Shown: positions 27,287 through 34,918 of the stretch, one piece after another
How positions within the stretch are numbered: position 1 is the stretch's first letter
Layout of the letters: the number at the start of each line of letters is the position of its first letter
Source: RGIG995 sp045543655
GTDB lineage: Bacteria > Bacillota > Clostridia > Oscillospirales > UBA644
Direction of reading: 5' to 3'
Length of the DNA stretch: 64,000 nt
NCBI GenBank assembly: GCA_045543655.1
Contig: JAZPXN010000038.1
Coordinates: 1-64,000, forward strand
Made by a program: the position numbers and the translations under genes
Notes under the pieces: model-generated
Told to the model about the DNA's origin: nothing
Database searches by the model: none
What the model saw: the letters and a program-made list of their open reading frames with translations, nothing else

Positions 27287-27985
27287 TTATTTCAAAAGAT
27301 CCCTGACCGTTTCGGAGGCCAGGATCAGTCCGGCGCAGGCGGGGACGAAAACGATGCTTCCCGGGGCGTGACGGCCGGTGGAACCGTCGGGGACGACGGT
27401 CTTTTTCGGCTCTTCTTCGGAATAGACCACCTTCAGCCGGGGGATCTGCCGCTTCTTCAATTCCCGCCGCAGAACCCGCGCCAAAGGGCACCCCTGGGTT
27501 TTGTAAAGATCGGTCACCCTCAGCATCGTGGGATCCAGCTTGTTCCCCGTTCCCATGGACGAAATGATGGGGATCCCACCCTCGGTCGCCCGGCAGATGA
27601 GGTCGATCTTGGAGGTGACGGTGTCGATGGCGTCTACGATATAATCAAAGGACGAAAGGTCGATTTGGTGGGCGTTTTCCGGCGTATAAAAGAGATCTAC
27701 GGGATGGGCCTTGCAATCCGGGGCAATCTCGGAAATCCGTTCGGCGGCTACGTCGGGCTTGGATCGTCCCACCGTCTTTTCCGTGGCGAATAATTGCCGG
27801 TTCAGATTTGATTCGGAGTAAACGTCGCAATCAATCAGGGTGATCTCTCCCACCCCTGCCCGGGCCAGGCCTTCCACCGCGTAACTGCCCACTCCGCCCA
27901 GGCCGAAAACGGCCACGTGGGCACGGCGCAATTTTTCGATGCTTTCCTTTCCGATCAACAGCTCGGTACGTTCCAGACGGCTCAT
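27287..27985 (-). CDS. tcdA: tRNA threonylcarbamoyladenosine dehydratase
   Basis: A 232-residue E1-like (ThiF/MoeB fold) enzyme. TcdA uses ATP to cyclise t6A37 in ANN-decoding tRNAs to ct6A. The nucleotide-binding GLGGVGSYAVEGLARAG (about 34-50), the DCDVYSESNLNRQ segment, DAIDTVTSKI and SSMGTGNKLDP are all characteristic. The C-terminal CPLARVLRRELKKR block is typical of TcdA rather than ThiF or MoeB. A start at 27985 is preferred because AAAGGAG lies seven bases before it. Confidence 0.93.
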   Translation of the reverse strand: MSRLERTELLIGKESIEKLRRAHVAVFGLGGVGSYAVEGLARAGVGEITLIDCDVYSESNLNRQLFATEKTVGRSKPDVAAERISEIAPDCKAHPVDLFYTPENAHQIDLSSFDYIVDAIDTVTSKIDLICRATEGGIPIISSMGTGNKLDPTMLRVTDLYKTQGCPLARVLRRELKKRQIPRLKVVYSEEEPKKTVVPDGSTGRHAPGSIVFVPACAGLILASETVRDLLK

Positions 27986-28013
27986 GCTTCCGCTCCTTTC
28001 CGATTCTTCTCTT

Positions 28014-28042
28014 ATTATACCTTGTTTTCGTCGGGTTGTCAA
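28014..28042 (-). promoter_or_regulatory. Sigma-A promoter of tcdA
   Basis: Minus strand TTGACA, 17 bp, TATAAT: full consensus. It is back to back with the sigma-F promoter of spoIIQ. Confidence 0.85.
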
Positions 28043-28052
28043 GGATATTTTT

Positions 28053-28082
28053 GTATATTTTCGCTTTTTTCGGGAGAAAATA
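28053..28082 (+). promoter_or_regulatory. Sigma-F promoter of spoIIQ
   Basis: GTATA, 15 bp, GGAGAAAATA matches the sigma-F consensus (GYWTA ... GGNRANANTW) at every constrained position. In Bacillus subtilis spoIIQ is a forespore sigma-F gene, so sequence and family knowledge agree. Confidence 0.8.
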
Positions 28083-28116
28083 GGAGCAGGAATCATCCCG
28101 AAAGGAGCACTTATTT

Positions 28117-28821
28117 ATGAGTAAATTTTACCGTAACAGCAAAGGAATCTTCCACAGCCTCACCCGGGCCGGCGGACTTTATTATCTGGTCGGCGGAACG
28201 GTTTTGGTGATTTTGTGCGTGGCGGCTTTCCTGATTCCCTCCGGCGAAGAGGGGAAGGAGGTTTCGGGGAATACGGACGGATCCTCCGTAGCTTCTTCCG
28301 CAATCTCCGACAATGCCAACACCGACGCCTTCACCGATTCTGTCTCTTCCGATACCACCGACGGAGTCACCTCCGACACTCCTTCCCAGGACGCGATGAC
28401 TCCCGTGGAGGACGTGACGATGCAGATCCCCGTTGCGGGGACGGTGGGGACGGGCTTTTCTCTGACCGTGCCTGTTTTTTCCGAAAGCATGAACGATTGG
28501 CGGGTTCATCAGGGGATCGATTATCTCACCGAAGAACCCGTCCCCGTAGTGGCTGCCGCCGACGGAATCGTGGAAAACGTTTATATTTCCGAATTGATGG
28601 GGCATACGGTGGAGATCCGTCACGCAGACGGAACGATCTCCGTTTACCAGTCTCTGTCCGGAGAAGGAGAAGTGATTCAGGGGCAGGAGGTGAAGCAGGG
28701 CGACGTAATCGGTACGACCGGTCTCTCTGCCGACAGCGAATGCCTCGTGGGAAACCATCTCCACTTTGCGCTCATCCGGGACGGGGTCTATCTCGATCCT
28801 GCCGAACGGTTCACGCCCTGA
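28117..28821 (+). CDS. spoIIQ: SpoIIQ-like M23 domain sporulation protein
   Basis: A 234-residue protein with a short cytoplasmic N-terminus, one membrane segment (about 22-42), a Ser/Thr-rich linker and a LytM/M23 domain (about 125-232). SpoIIQ is made in the forespore and forms the channel that links it to the mother cell during engulfment. Unlike B. subtilis SpoIIQ, which lacks a zinc ligand, this one keeps HQGID and HLHF, so zinc binding or peptidase activity is plausible, as in Clostridioides difficile. Its last 34 bases overlap the end of spoIID on the other strand. Identification rests on layout, sigma-F promoter and neighbouring spoIID. Confidence 0.85.
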   Translation: MSKFYRNSKGIFHSLTRAGGLYYLVGGTVLVILCVAAFLIPSGEEGKEVSGNTDGSSVASSAISDNANTDAFTDSVSSDTTDGVTSDTPSQDAMTPVEDVTMQIPVAGTVGTGFSLTVPVFSESMNDWRVHQGIDYLTEEPVPVVAAADGIVENVYISELMGHTVEIRHADGTISVYQSLSGEGEVIQGQEVKQGDVIGTTGLSADSECLVGNHLHFALIRDGVYLDPAERFTP

Positions 28822-29645
28822 ACCGAAGCGTCCGGATAGAAGGCCTCCAGAATTTCCCGGTAGCCCGCCCCGATCTTTGCCCGTTCGTTGGCCCCGTAAA
28901 GGGACATCCCCCGTCCGTCTCCCCGGCCCTTGCACCGGAAGACGGCGTTGGTGGCGTTGACCGAAAGGGTGAAGGCCGGGGAGGGCAGAGAAAACCGTTC
29001 CATGACCTCCCATCCCGACAAGATCACGTCGCCCGAAGTGACCGATTCCACCCGGCCGCTTTGGGCGTTTTTGATCTTTAGGGAAGCGGAATATTGGGGA
29101 AATACCGCCGTGAAATCAGACAGAGGCAGGGTGACGGCAGTTTCAAAACCGTTGCTCGTGTGATCGTAGGGGCATTCGGTGCCGGCTTCGGTTTTTCCCC
29201 AGGAAAGAGGGAAAACTGCCGCTTCTTGATAAATGGCTCCGTCTTTGATCAGAATTTCGCCCCACACGGCCTCGACGGCGGTCTGCAACTCCGGCCAGTA
29301 GCGGGAAAAGGCGTAATCGCCCCAGGATTTCTTCGCTTCAGCGGGGGAAAGGGTTGGGTATCCGTCGGCGTTGCCCTGCTTCTCCCATAGCGCCGTCAGC
29401 CGGGTGGTTGCCGCTACCGCCGCCGCCTTCAGGGCTTCCGGATGATATCCCCGAATCTCCTGCGCCGCCAGATTTCCCAGGATCAGATCCGCCGTGGATC
29501 GGACCTCTCCGTCCTTTACAATCCGCTCCGGCAGAACGTATTTGGAGGGGGGCGGAGCTTCTTTTTCCGCCGTCGGCAGGCAAAATGCGGGGGCGAGGAA
29601 GAAAATCGGGGTGAAGAGCAGAAAAAAAGTGAGAAATGAGCGCAT
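28788..29645 (-). CDS. spoIID: Stage II sporulation protein D
   Basis: A 285-residue SpoIID/LytB-domain protein with an N-terminal membrane anchor/signal (about 3-25). SpoIID is a lytic transglycosylase of the engulfment machinery. The family's catalytic-region Glu is present in LGNLAAQEIRGYHPEALKAAAVAA (shown here as AAQEIRGYHPEALK), and the C-terminal signature GRGDGRGMSLYGANERA matches the usual G-GxGMSQYGA block. Start 29645 follows GGAGGG. In many clostridia spoIID and spoIIQ run in the same direction; here they converge and share 34 bp. No clear sigma-E promoter was found. Confidence 0.9.
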   Translation of the reverse strand: MRSFLTFFLLFTPIFFLAPAFCLPTAEKEAPPPSKYVLPERIVKDGEVRSTADLILGNLAAQEIRGYHPEALKAAAVAATTRLTALWEKQGNADGYPTLSPAEAKKSWGDYAFSRYWPELQTAVEAVWGEILIKDGAIYQEAAVFPLSWGKTEAGTECPYDHTSNGFETAVTLPLSDFTAVFPQYSASLKIKNAQSGRVESVTSGDVILSGWEVMERFSLPSPAFTLSVNATNAVFRCKGRGDGRGMSLYGANERAKIGAGYREILEAFYPDASVQGVNRSAGSR

Positions 29646-29662
29646 AAAATCCCTCCGGTCTC

Positions 29663-29691
29663 TTGACGAAATCAAAAAAATGTGGTATAAT
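29663..29691 (+). promoter_or_regulatory. Sigma-A promoter of the citrate synthase gene
   Basis: TTGACG, 17 bp, TATAAT with extended TGG. The leader is about 90 nt. Confidence 0.8.
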
Positions 29692-29789
29692 ATACGATAA
29701 TATAAAAATTAGAATGAGATACTGTACCCTTTGCGGTACCGGTTCCGCTTCCCTGTGCGGAGCCCATCAGTTTACGGAGGTGTTCTCTC

Positions 29790-31154
29790 ATGTTTGAGAC
29801 CCAGGACGAGAAGGACCTCGTCATCAGCCGGCTGTGCGAGGAGTATCGCGCGTCCAATTTTATCGATCCCCACGTTTACGAAAATTATAAGATCAAGCGG
29901 GGCCTTCGGGAGCCCGACGGCCCCGGCGTTATGGCCGGCGCCACCCGCATCTGCTCCGTCCGGGGCTACGTCATCGAGGACGGAGACCGCATCCCCACCC
30001 CCGGTCAGCTGATCTACCGGGGCATCGACGTCAACGCTCTGCTGAAGGGCTACGACGCGGAAAACCGTTTTGGCTTTGAAGAGGTGGTTTATCTTCTGCT
30101 GATGGGCACGCTTCCTTCTGCGGAGGAACTGCAGGAGTTCAAGAGCCTGCTTGCCTCTTTGCGGGAGCTTCCCGATCACTTCACCGAGGACATGATCATC
30201 AAAGCCCCCTCCCGGGACGTGATGAACAAGATGGCCCGTTCGGTGCTGGCCATGTATTCTTACGACGACAATCCCGACGATATTTCTCTGGAGAATCTGC
30301 TCCGCCAGGCGTTGATGCTCATCGCCCGGCTGCCCATCGTCGCCGTGCAGGCCTATCAGGTCAAAAAGCGGCATTACGATCGGGAAAGCATGTACCTCCA
30401 CCTGCCCCGGGACGATTACGGCACGGCGGAAAACTTTTTGCATATTCTCCGGCCCGATCAGAAATTCACCCCCGAGGAGGCCCATCTTCTCGATGCTTGT
30501 CTGATCCTGCACGCCGAGCACGGCGCCGGAAACAACTCTGCCTTCTCCACCCGGGTGCTGTCTTCCACCGGGACCGATACGTACGCCGCGATTTCTGCGG
30601 CCATCGGCTCCCTGAAGGGGCCTCGCCACGGCGGCGCAAACCTGGCGGTCTGCCGGATGATGGAAGATATCAAGGCCAACGTGTCCGACTGGAGTGACGA
30701 GCAGGAGGTGCAGGAATATCTCTGCAAGATCCTGCGGAAAGAGGCCGGTGACAAGAGCGGTCTGATCTACGGCATGGGCCACGCGGTCTATACCTTGTCC
30801 GACCCCCGGGCCGTCGCCTTGAAGGAGCGTGCCCGGAATCTGGCGGAAACCAAGGGAATGCTGGACGAATTCAATCTCATTGCTCTGGTGGAAAAGCTGG
30901 CTCCCGCCGCTTTTGCGGAAGTCCGGGGCGTTGATAGAATCATATGCGCCAACGTGGATCTTTATTCCGGCTTTATTTATCGGATGCTGGATATCCCCAC
31001 GGAGCTGTTCACTCCTCTGTTCACCATTGCCCGGGTATCCGGCTGGTGTGCGCATCGGGTGGAGGAGCTGGCCGCCGGGTCGAAGGTCATCCGTCCCGCA
31101 TATAAATTTATCGGGGGCAAGCATCTCTACGTTCCCCTGAGCAACCGTAAGTAA
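29790..31154 (+). CDS. gltA: Citrate synthase
   Basis: A 454-residue citrate/2-methylcitrate synthase, which condenses acetyl-CoA and oxaloacetate. Active-site regions are present: LHAEHGAGNNSAFSTRV, GSLKGPRHGGAN, YGMGHAVYTLSDPR and the Asp in ANVDLYSGF. Length matches the larger type found in Clostridia. A GGAGGTG ribosome site precedes the start. In fermentative Clostridia this enzyme usually makes glutamate precursors, which would feed the arginine operon at 43.9 kb; that link is inference. No other TCA gene is adjacent. Confidence 0.95.
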   Translation: MFETQDEKDLVISRLCEEYRASNFIDPHVYENYKIKRGLREPDGPGVMAGATRICSVRGYVIEDGDRIPTPGQLIYRGIDVNALLKGYDAENRFGFEEVVYLLLMGTLPSAEELQEFKSLLASLRELPDHFTEDMIIKAPSRDVMNKMARSVLAMYSYDDNPDDISLENLLRQALMLIARLPIVAVQAYQVKKRHYDRESMYLHLPRDDYGTAENFLHILRPDQKFTPEEAHLLDACLILHAEHGAGNNSAFSTRVLSSTGTDTYAAISAAIGSLKGPRHGGANLAVCRMMEDIKANVSDWSDEQEVQEYLCKILRKEAGDKSGLIYGMGHAVYTLSDPRAVALKERARNLAETKGMLDEFNLIALVEKLAPAAFAEVRGVDRIICANVDLYSGFIYRMLDIPTELFTPLFTIARVSGWCAHRVEELAAGSKVIRPAYKFIGGKHLYVPLSNRK

Positions 31155-31190
31155 TCATTCAACCCTATTCTCTTCCGGAGGTGACGGCGG

Positions 31191-33143
31191 ATGTCGAGCA
31201 ACTGGACGAAACTGAAACGAAAAGTGAAGCGAAGCATGGCTTCCCACGAAGGAACTGCGGAAACGACGCCGAAAAAGCGGCGCAGAAGACCGGAGAAATC
31301 CGATTCCGTGCCCATTAAGCGGCATTATTTCCGGCGGTTTTTCTATGCCTTTTCGGCGTTTTTTATCGTATTCGGCCTGATCGGCGTGATCTGGTTCGTA
31401 TATCACGAGGATCCCAACGCCTTCGGCAGTGCGGAAAAATACTATCAGCAGGGCATTACCGCTCAGGGGCACAACGACCTGAAGCGCGCCTTGGGATACT
31501 ATGAAAAATGCCTGGATATTGATCCGGAAAATCTGGACGCCCGTCTTCAGGCGGTTCTCATCTATCGCGCCCAGGGAAATTACGCCAAGGCGGAGTCTCT
31601 GCTGAGCGAGGGCTTGAGCCTTCAGCCCCGCTACGAGGAATACTATCGGCAAATGGTATATCTTCTCACCGAACAGAATCGGGTGGCGGAGGCTTTGGAG
31701 TATCTTGAAAGCATCACTGCGACCTATATCGTGGTTAAGCTCAACTCCGAGCGTCCCGGCGCCATCACCTCGTCTCCTTCTCCCGGAACCTTTACCTCCG
31801 CCGTGGAGGTTTCTCTGAATATTCCGGAGAATACGACGGTCTATTATACTACCGACGGCACGGCTCCCGATCGGAACTCCACCGTTTACAGCGCGGGGGA
31901 GACCATCAAGGTAGAGAAGGGTACGGTCAACGTCCGTGCCGTGGCCATCAACGACGCCGGAATGCCCGGATCGGAATTCGACGTTTCTTACCGCGTGTAT
32001 AACGAGCGGACGGAATATCAGTTCAAGGATCCCAAGGTGGAGCAGCTGGTGCGTCTGGTGCTGGATAAGAAAAAGGGAACCCTTTATTATAAGGATCTGG
32101 AATCGGTTACCACGCTGGATTGCGTGGCAGGGGCCGCCGCCGGTGTGGGCGGAACCATCAGCGTTCTCGACGATCTGCTGGAAATGGCCAACCTGAAGCA
32201 TCTGAATCTGAACGGCGAAACGGGCATCGTTTCCTTCGGTCCCCTCCGCCGGCTCACGCAGCTGCAATCGCTGTCTCTGGACGGATGCGGGCTGAACGAT
32301 GAGAAATTCTCCCAGCTGGCCTCCATCGTCTGGCTGACGAAGCTGTCGGTGCAGAACAATCAGCTGACCAACCTCTCTTCCCTGCCGTCTATGCTTTCTC
32401 TGGTGGAGCTGGACGCCTCGGGCAACCAGATCAAGACCGTTCCTCCTCTGACCCGCCTTTCTTCCTTGCGCAGCCTGGATCTTTCCGGCAATGCGCTGGC
32501 GGCCATCGGTTGGATCTCCAATCATAAAACCCTCACGTCGCTGAATGTTTCCAACAATCTGATCACCGACATTGCTCCCATTGCCACCTGCTCCGCTTTG
32601 ACGGATTTGGACGTTTCCTCCAATCTGTTCACGTCCACCGTGGCTCTGGCGGGCTGTTCCCGGCTGGAAACGCTGAATATCAGCGATAACGATATTGCGT
32701 CTCTGGCGGATCTGAAGGACCTGACGCTTCTCAGTAACCTGTCCGCCGCCCATACCAAGATCTCCACCGTGGAGCCTCTTTCGGGGCTGACGGCGCTGAC
32801 TACCCTGAACGTTTCCGGTACGGCCGTCCGGGATTTCACTCCTCTGGCGGAATCCAAGCTGAAGAATCTGTACGCTGCCAATTGCGAGATCAGCGACCTT
32901 ACCACCATGGTAATGCTCTCGTCGCTGGAGATGCTGGACGTTTCCGGCAACCTGCTCAACGAGATCGGCGCCGTGGCGCTGATGTATCAGCTGAACGTTC
33001 TCGACGTCAGCAACAATTATCTCTCCGATTTCTCCCCCCTGCTGAATTGCTCCCGTCTGCGGTCGGTAAACTGTAAGGGGAGTAAGGTGGCCGATTCGGT
33101 GCTGGAAAAGCTGAAGAAAAATAACGTATCCGTCATTCAGTAA
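31191..33143 (+). CDS. Membrane-anchored TPR, chitobiase-like and leucine-rich-repeat protein
   Basis: A 650-residue protein of mosaic design. A basic cytoplasmic N-terminus (about 1-43) is followed by one membrane segment (44-68). TPR-like helices come next (about 80-165, YYQQGITAQGHNDLKRALGYYEKCLDIDPE is the first unit). A chitobiase C-terminal-type beta domain (about 185-265, VYYTTDGTAPDRNS) leads into SDS22-like leucine-rich repeats (about 285-650, repeated LTSLNVSNNLITDI pattern). The outside part is probably a protein- or glycan-interaction module. It starts 36 bases after citrate synthase and may be cotranscribed. No enzyme activity is expected. Confidence 0.85.
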   Translation: MSSNWTKLKRKVKRSMASHEGTAETTPKKRRRRPEKSDSVPIKRHYFRRFFYAFSAFFIVFGLIGVIWFVYHEDPNAFGSAEKYYQQGITAQGHNDLKRALGYYEKCLDIDPENLDARLQAVLIYRAQGNYAKAESLLSEGLSLQPRYEEYYRQMVYLLTEQNRVAEALEYLESITATYIVVKLNSERPGAITSSPSPGTFTSAVEVSLNIPENTTVYYTTDGTAPDRNSTVYSAGETIKVEKGTVNVRAVAINDAGMPGSEFDVSYRVYNERTEYQFKDPKVEQLVRLVLDKKKGTLYYKDLESVTTLDCVAGAAAGVGGTISVLDDLLEMANLKHLNLNGETGIVSFGPLRRLTQLQSLSLDGCGLNDEKFSQLASIVWLTKLSVQNNQLTNLSSLPSMLSLVELDASGNQIKTVPPLTRLSSLRSLDLSGNALAAIGWISNHKTLTSLNVSNNLITDIAPIATCSALTDLDVSSNLFTSTVALAGCSRLETLNISDNDIASLADLKDLTLLSNLSAAHTKISTVEPLSGLTALTTLNVSGTAVRDFTPLAESKLKNLYAANCEISDLTTMVMLSSLEMLDVSGNLLNEIGAVALMYQLNVLDVSNNYLSDFSPLLNCSRLRSVNCKGSKVADSVLEKLKKNNVSVIQ

Positions 33144-33187
33144 GTAATTTTATTTGAATATATCGTGTAAAAAAGGAGAAGATTCCC

Positions 33188-34687
33188 ATGGCCTATTATT
33201 TTGAAGAATGCTCCCACACTTTCAGTGAATACCTGTTGGTTCCCGGGTATTCCGGGGCAGAACACATCCCTGCCAACGTTTCCCTGAAAACGCCTCTGGT
33301 GAAGTTCCGGAAGGGCGAGGAACCTGCCATTTCTATGAATATCCCGCTGGTATCCGCTATCATGCAGTCGGTTTCCGATGACAAAATGGCCATCGCTTTG
33401 GCCAAAGAGGGGGGCGTTGCCTTCATTTACGGCTCCCAGACCATCGAAGACGAAGCCGCTATGGTCCGCCGGGTCAAGGGATACAAGGCCGGATTCGTTT
33501 CTTCCGATTCCAACATCCGTCCCGACCAGACCCTGGCCGACGTGCTGGAGTTGAAGGAGCGGCAGGGGCATTCCACCATCGCCGTCACCGAAGACGGAAC
33601 CTCCAACGGCAAGCTGCTGGGCATCGTCACCGGCCGTGACTACCGGGTCAGCCGGATGTCTCCCGACGAAAAGGTCGAGACCTTCATGACTCCGCTCTCC
33701 AAGCTGATCACCGCTCCCGAAGGGACTACCCTGAAGGAAGCCAACGATATTATCTGGGAGCATAAGCTGAACTCCCTGCCCATCCTTTCCGCCGACGGCA
33801 AGCTGGTCTCCTTCGTGTTCCGCAAGGACTACGAGCAGCACAAGGAAAATCCCATGGAAATTCTGGATTCCCAGAAGCGGTACGTGGTGGGCGCCGGCAT
33901 CAACACCCGGGACTACGCCGAACGGGTTCCCGCGCTGGTGGAGGCCGGGGTTGACGTGCTCTGCATCGACTCCTCCGAAGGGTTCACCGAATGGCAGAGC
34001 CGCACTATCAAATATATCCGCGAAAAATACGGTGATACCGTGAAGGTCGGCGCCGGCAACGTGGTAGACCGGGAAGGCTTCCGGTTCCTTGCCGAAGCGG
34101 GTGCGGACTTTATCAAGATCGGCATCGGCGGCGGTTCCATCTGCATTACCCGTGAGACGAAGGGCATCGGCCGTGGACAGGCTACGGCGGTCATCGAGGT
34201 GGCCAAGGCCCGGGACGAATATTTCGAAGAGACCGGTATTTACGTTCCCATCTGCTCCGACGGCGGTATCGTTCACGATTACCATATCACGCTGGCGTTG
34301 GCGATGGGTGCGGACTTCTGCATGCTGGGCCGTTATTTCTCCCGCTTTGAAGAATCTCCCACCAATAAGGTTATGGTCAACGGCAATTACATGAAAGAAT
34401 ACTGGGGCGAAGGGTCTGCCCGTGCCCGCAACTGGCAACGGTACGATCTGGGCGGCGCTGCCAAGCTGTCCTTCGTGGAAGGCGTGGATTGCTACGTGCC
34501 CTACGCCGGACTTCTCCACGATAACGTGGGCGTGACCTTGAGCAAGATCCGCTCCACCATGTGCAACTGCGGCGCTCTTTCCATCCCCGAGCTTCAGGAA
34601 AAAGCCCGTCTTACCCTCGTCAGCTCCGTCTCCATCGTGGAAGGCGGCGCCCACGACGTGGTGGTCAAAGATAAGGTTCAGAACTGA
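33188..34687 (+). CDS. guaB: IMP dehydrogenase (Cys319-type clade)
   Basis: A 499-residue IMP dehydrogenase, the first committed step to GMP. It has a beta/alpha barrel with two CBS domains inserted (about 95-220). The catalytic loop reads GIGGGSICITRETKGIGRGQ, with Cys319, and the catalytic pair is NWQRYDLGG, Arg418-Tyr419. These are the residue numbers known for Tritrichomonas foetus IMPDH. The loop matches that enzyme and trypanosomatid types rather than the usual bacterial GPGSICTTR. AAAAAGGAG precedes the start. A terminator follows. Confidence 0.95.
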   Translation: MAYYFEECSHTFSEYLLVPGYSGAEHIPANVSLKTPLVKFRKGEEPAISMNIPLVSAIMQSVSDDKMAIALAKEGGVAFIYGSQTIEDEAAMVRRVKGYKAGFVSSDSNIRPDQTLADVLELKERQGHSTIAVTEDGTSNGKLLGIVTGRDYRVSRMSPDEKVETFMTPLSKLITAPEGTTLKEANDIIWEHKLNSLPILSADGKLVSFVFRKDYEQHKENPMEILDSQKRYVVGAGINTRDYAERVPALVEAGVDVLCIDSSEGFTEWQSRTIKYIREKYGDTVKVGAGNVVDREGFRFLAEAGADFIKIGIGGGSICITRETKGIGRGQATAVIEVAKARDEYFEETGIYVPICSDGGIVHDYHITLALAMGADFCMLGRYFSRFEESPTNKVMVNGNYMKEYWGEGSARARNWQRYDLGGAAKLSFVEGVDCYVPYAGLLHDNVGVTLSKIRSTMCNCGALSIPELQEKARLTLVSSVSIVEGGAHDVVVKDKVQN

Positions 34688-34708
34688 TTGGAATCAAATA
34701 TAACGGCG

Positions 34709-34736
34709 AAGCCCTCCGCACCGCGGAGGGCTTTTT
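34709..34736 (+). terminator. Intrinsic terminator of guaB
   Basis: Stem AAGCCCTCCGC/GCGGAGGGCTT with loop ACC and a following T run. Confidence 0.9.
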
Positions 34737-34810
34737 CCGTTGAAAAACCATGAAGGGAACAAAACGTCCGACGGCCGCTGGCTGCCGGCCGGAATTTTTT
34801 CAGCACGGTA

Positions 34811-34839
34811 TTGACATTCGTTTCTGTATTTGATATAAT
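34811..34839 (+). promoter_or_regulatory. Full-consensus sigma-A promoter
   Basis: TTGACA, 17 bp, TATAAT with extended TGA, driving the hydrolase gene at 34919. Transcription should start near 34846. Confidence 0.85.
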
Positions 34840-34918
34840 AGGGGAGAAAAGCGCAATTACCTCAACGGCAATGCTTCGGAGTTATCTCTATATTGAATCC
34901 AAGAAGGAGTTTCGTAAT

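Noticed and set aside
29663..29720. Sigma-E promoter for spoIID within GTATATT on the minus strand
   Set aside because: A -35-like GTATATT exists, but no CATACANT-like -10 follows at 12-14 bp.
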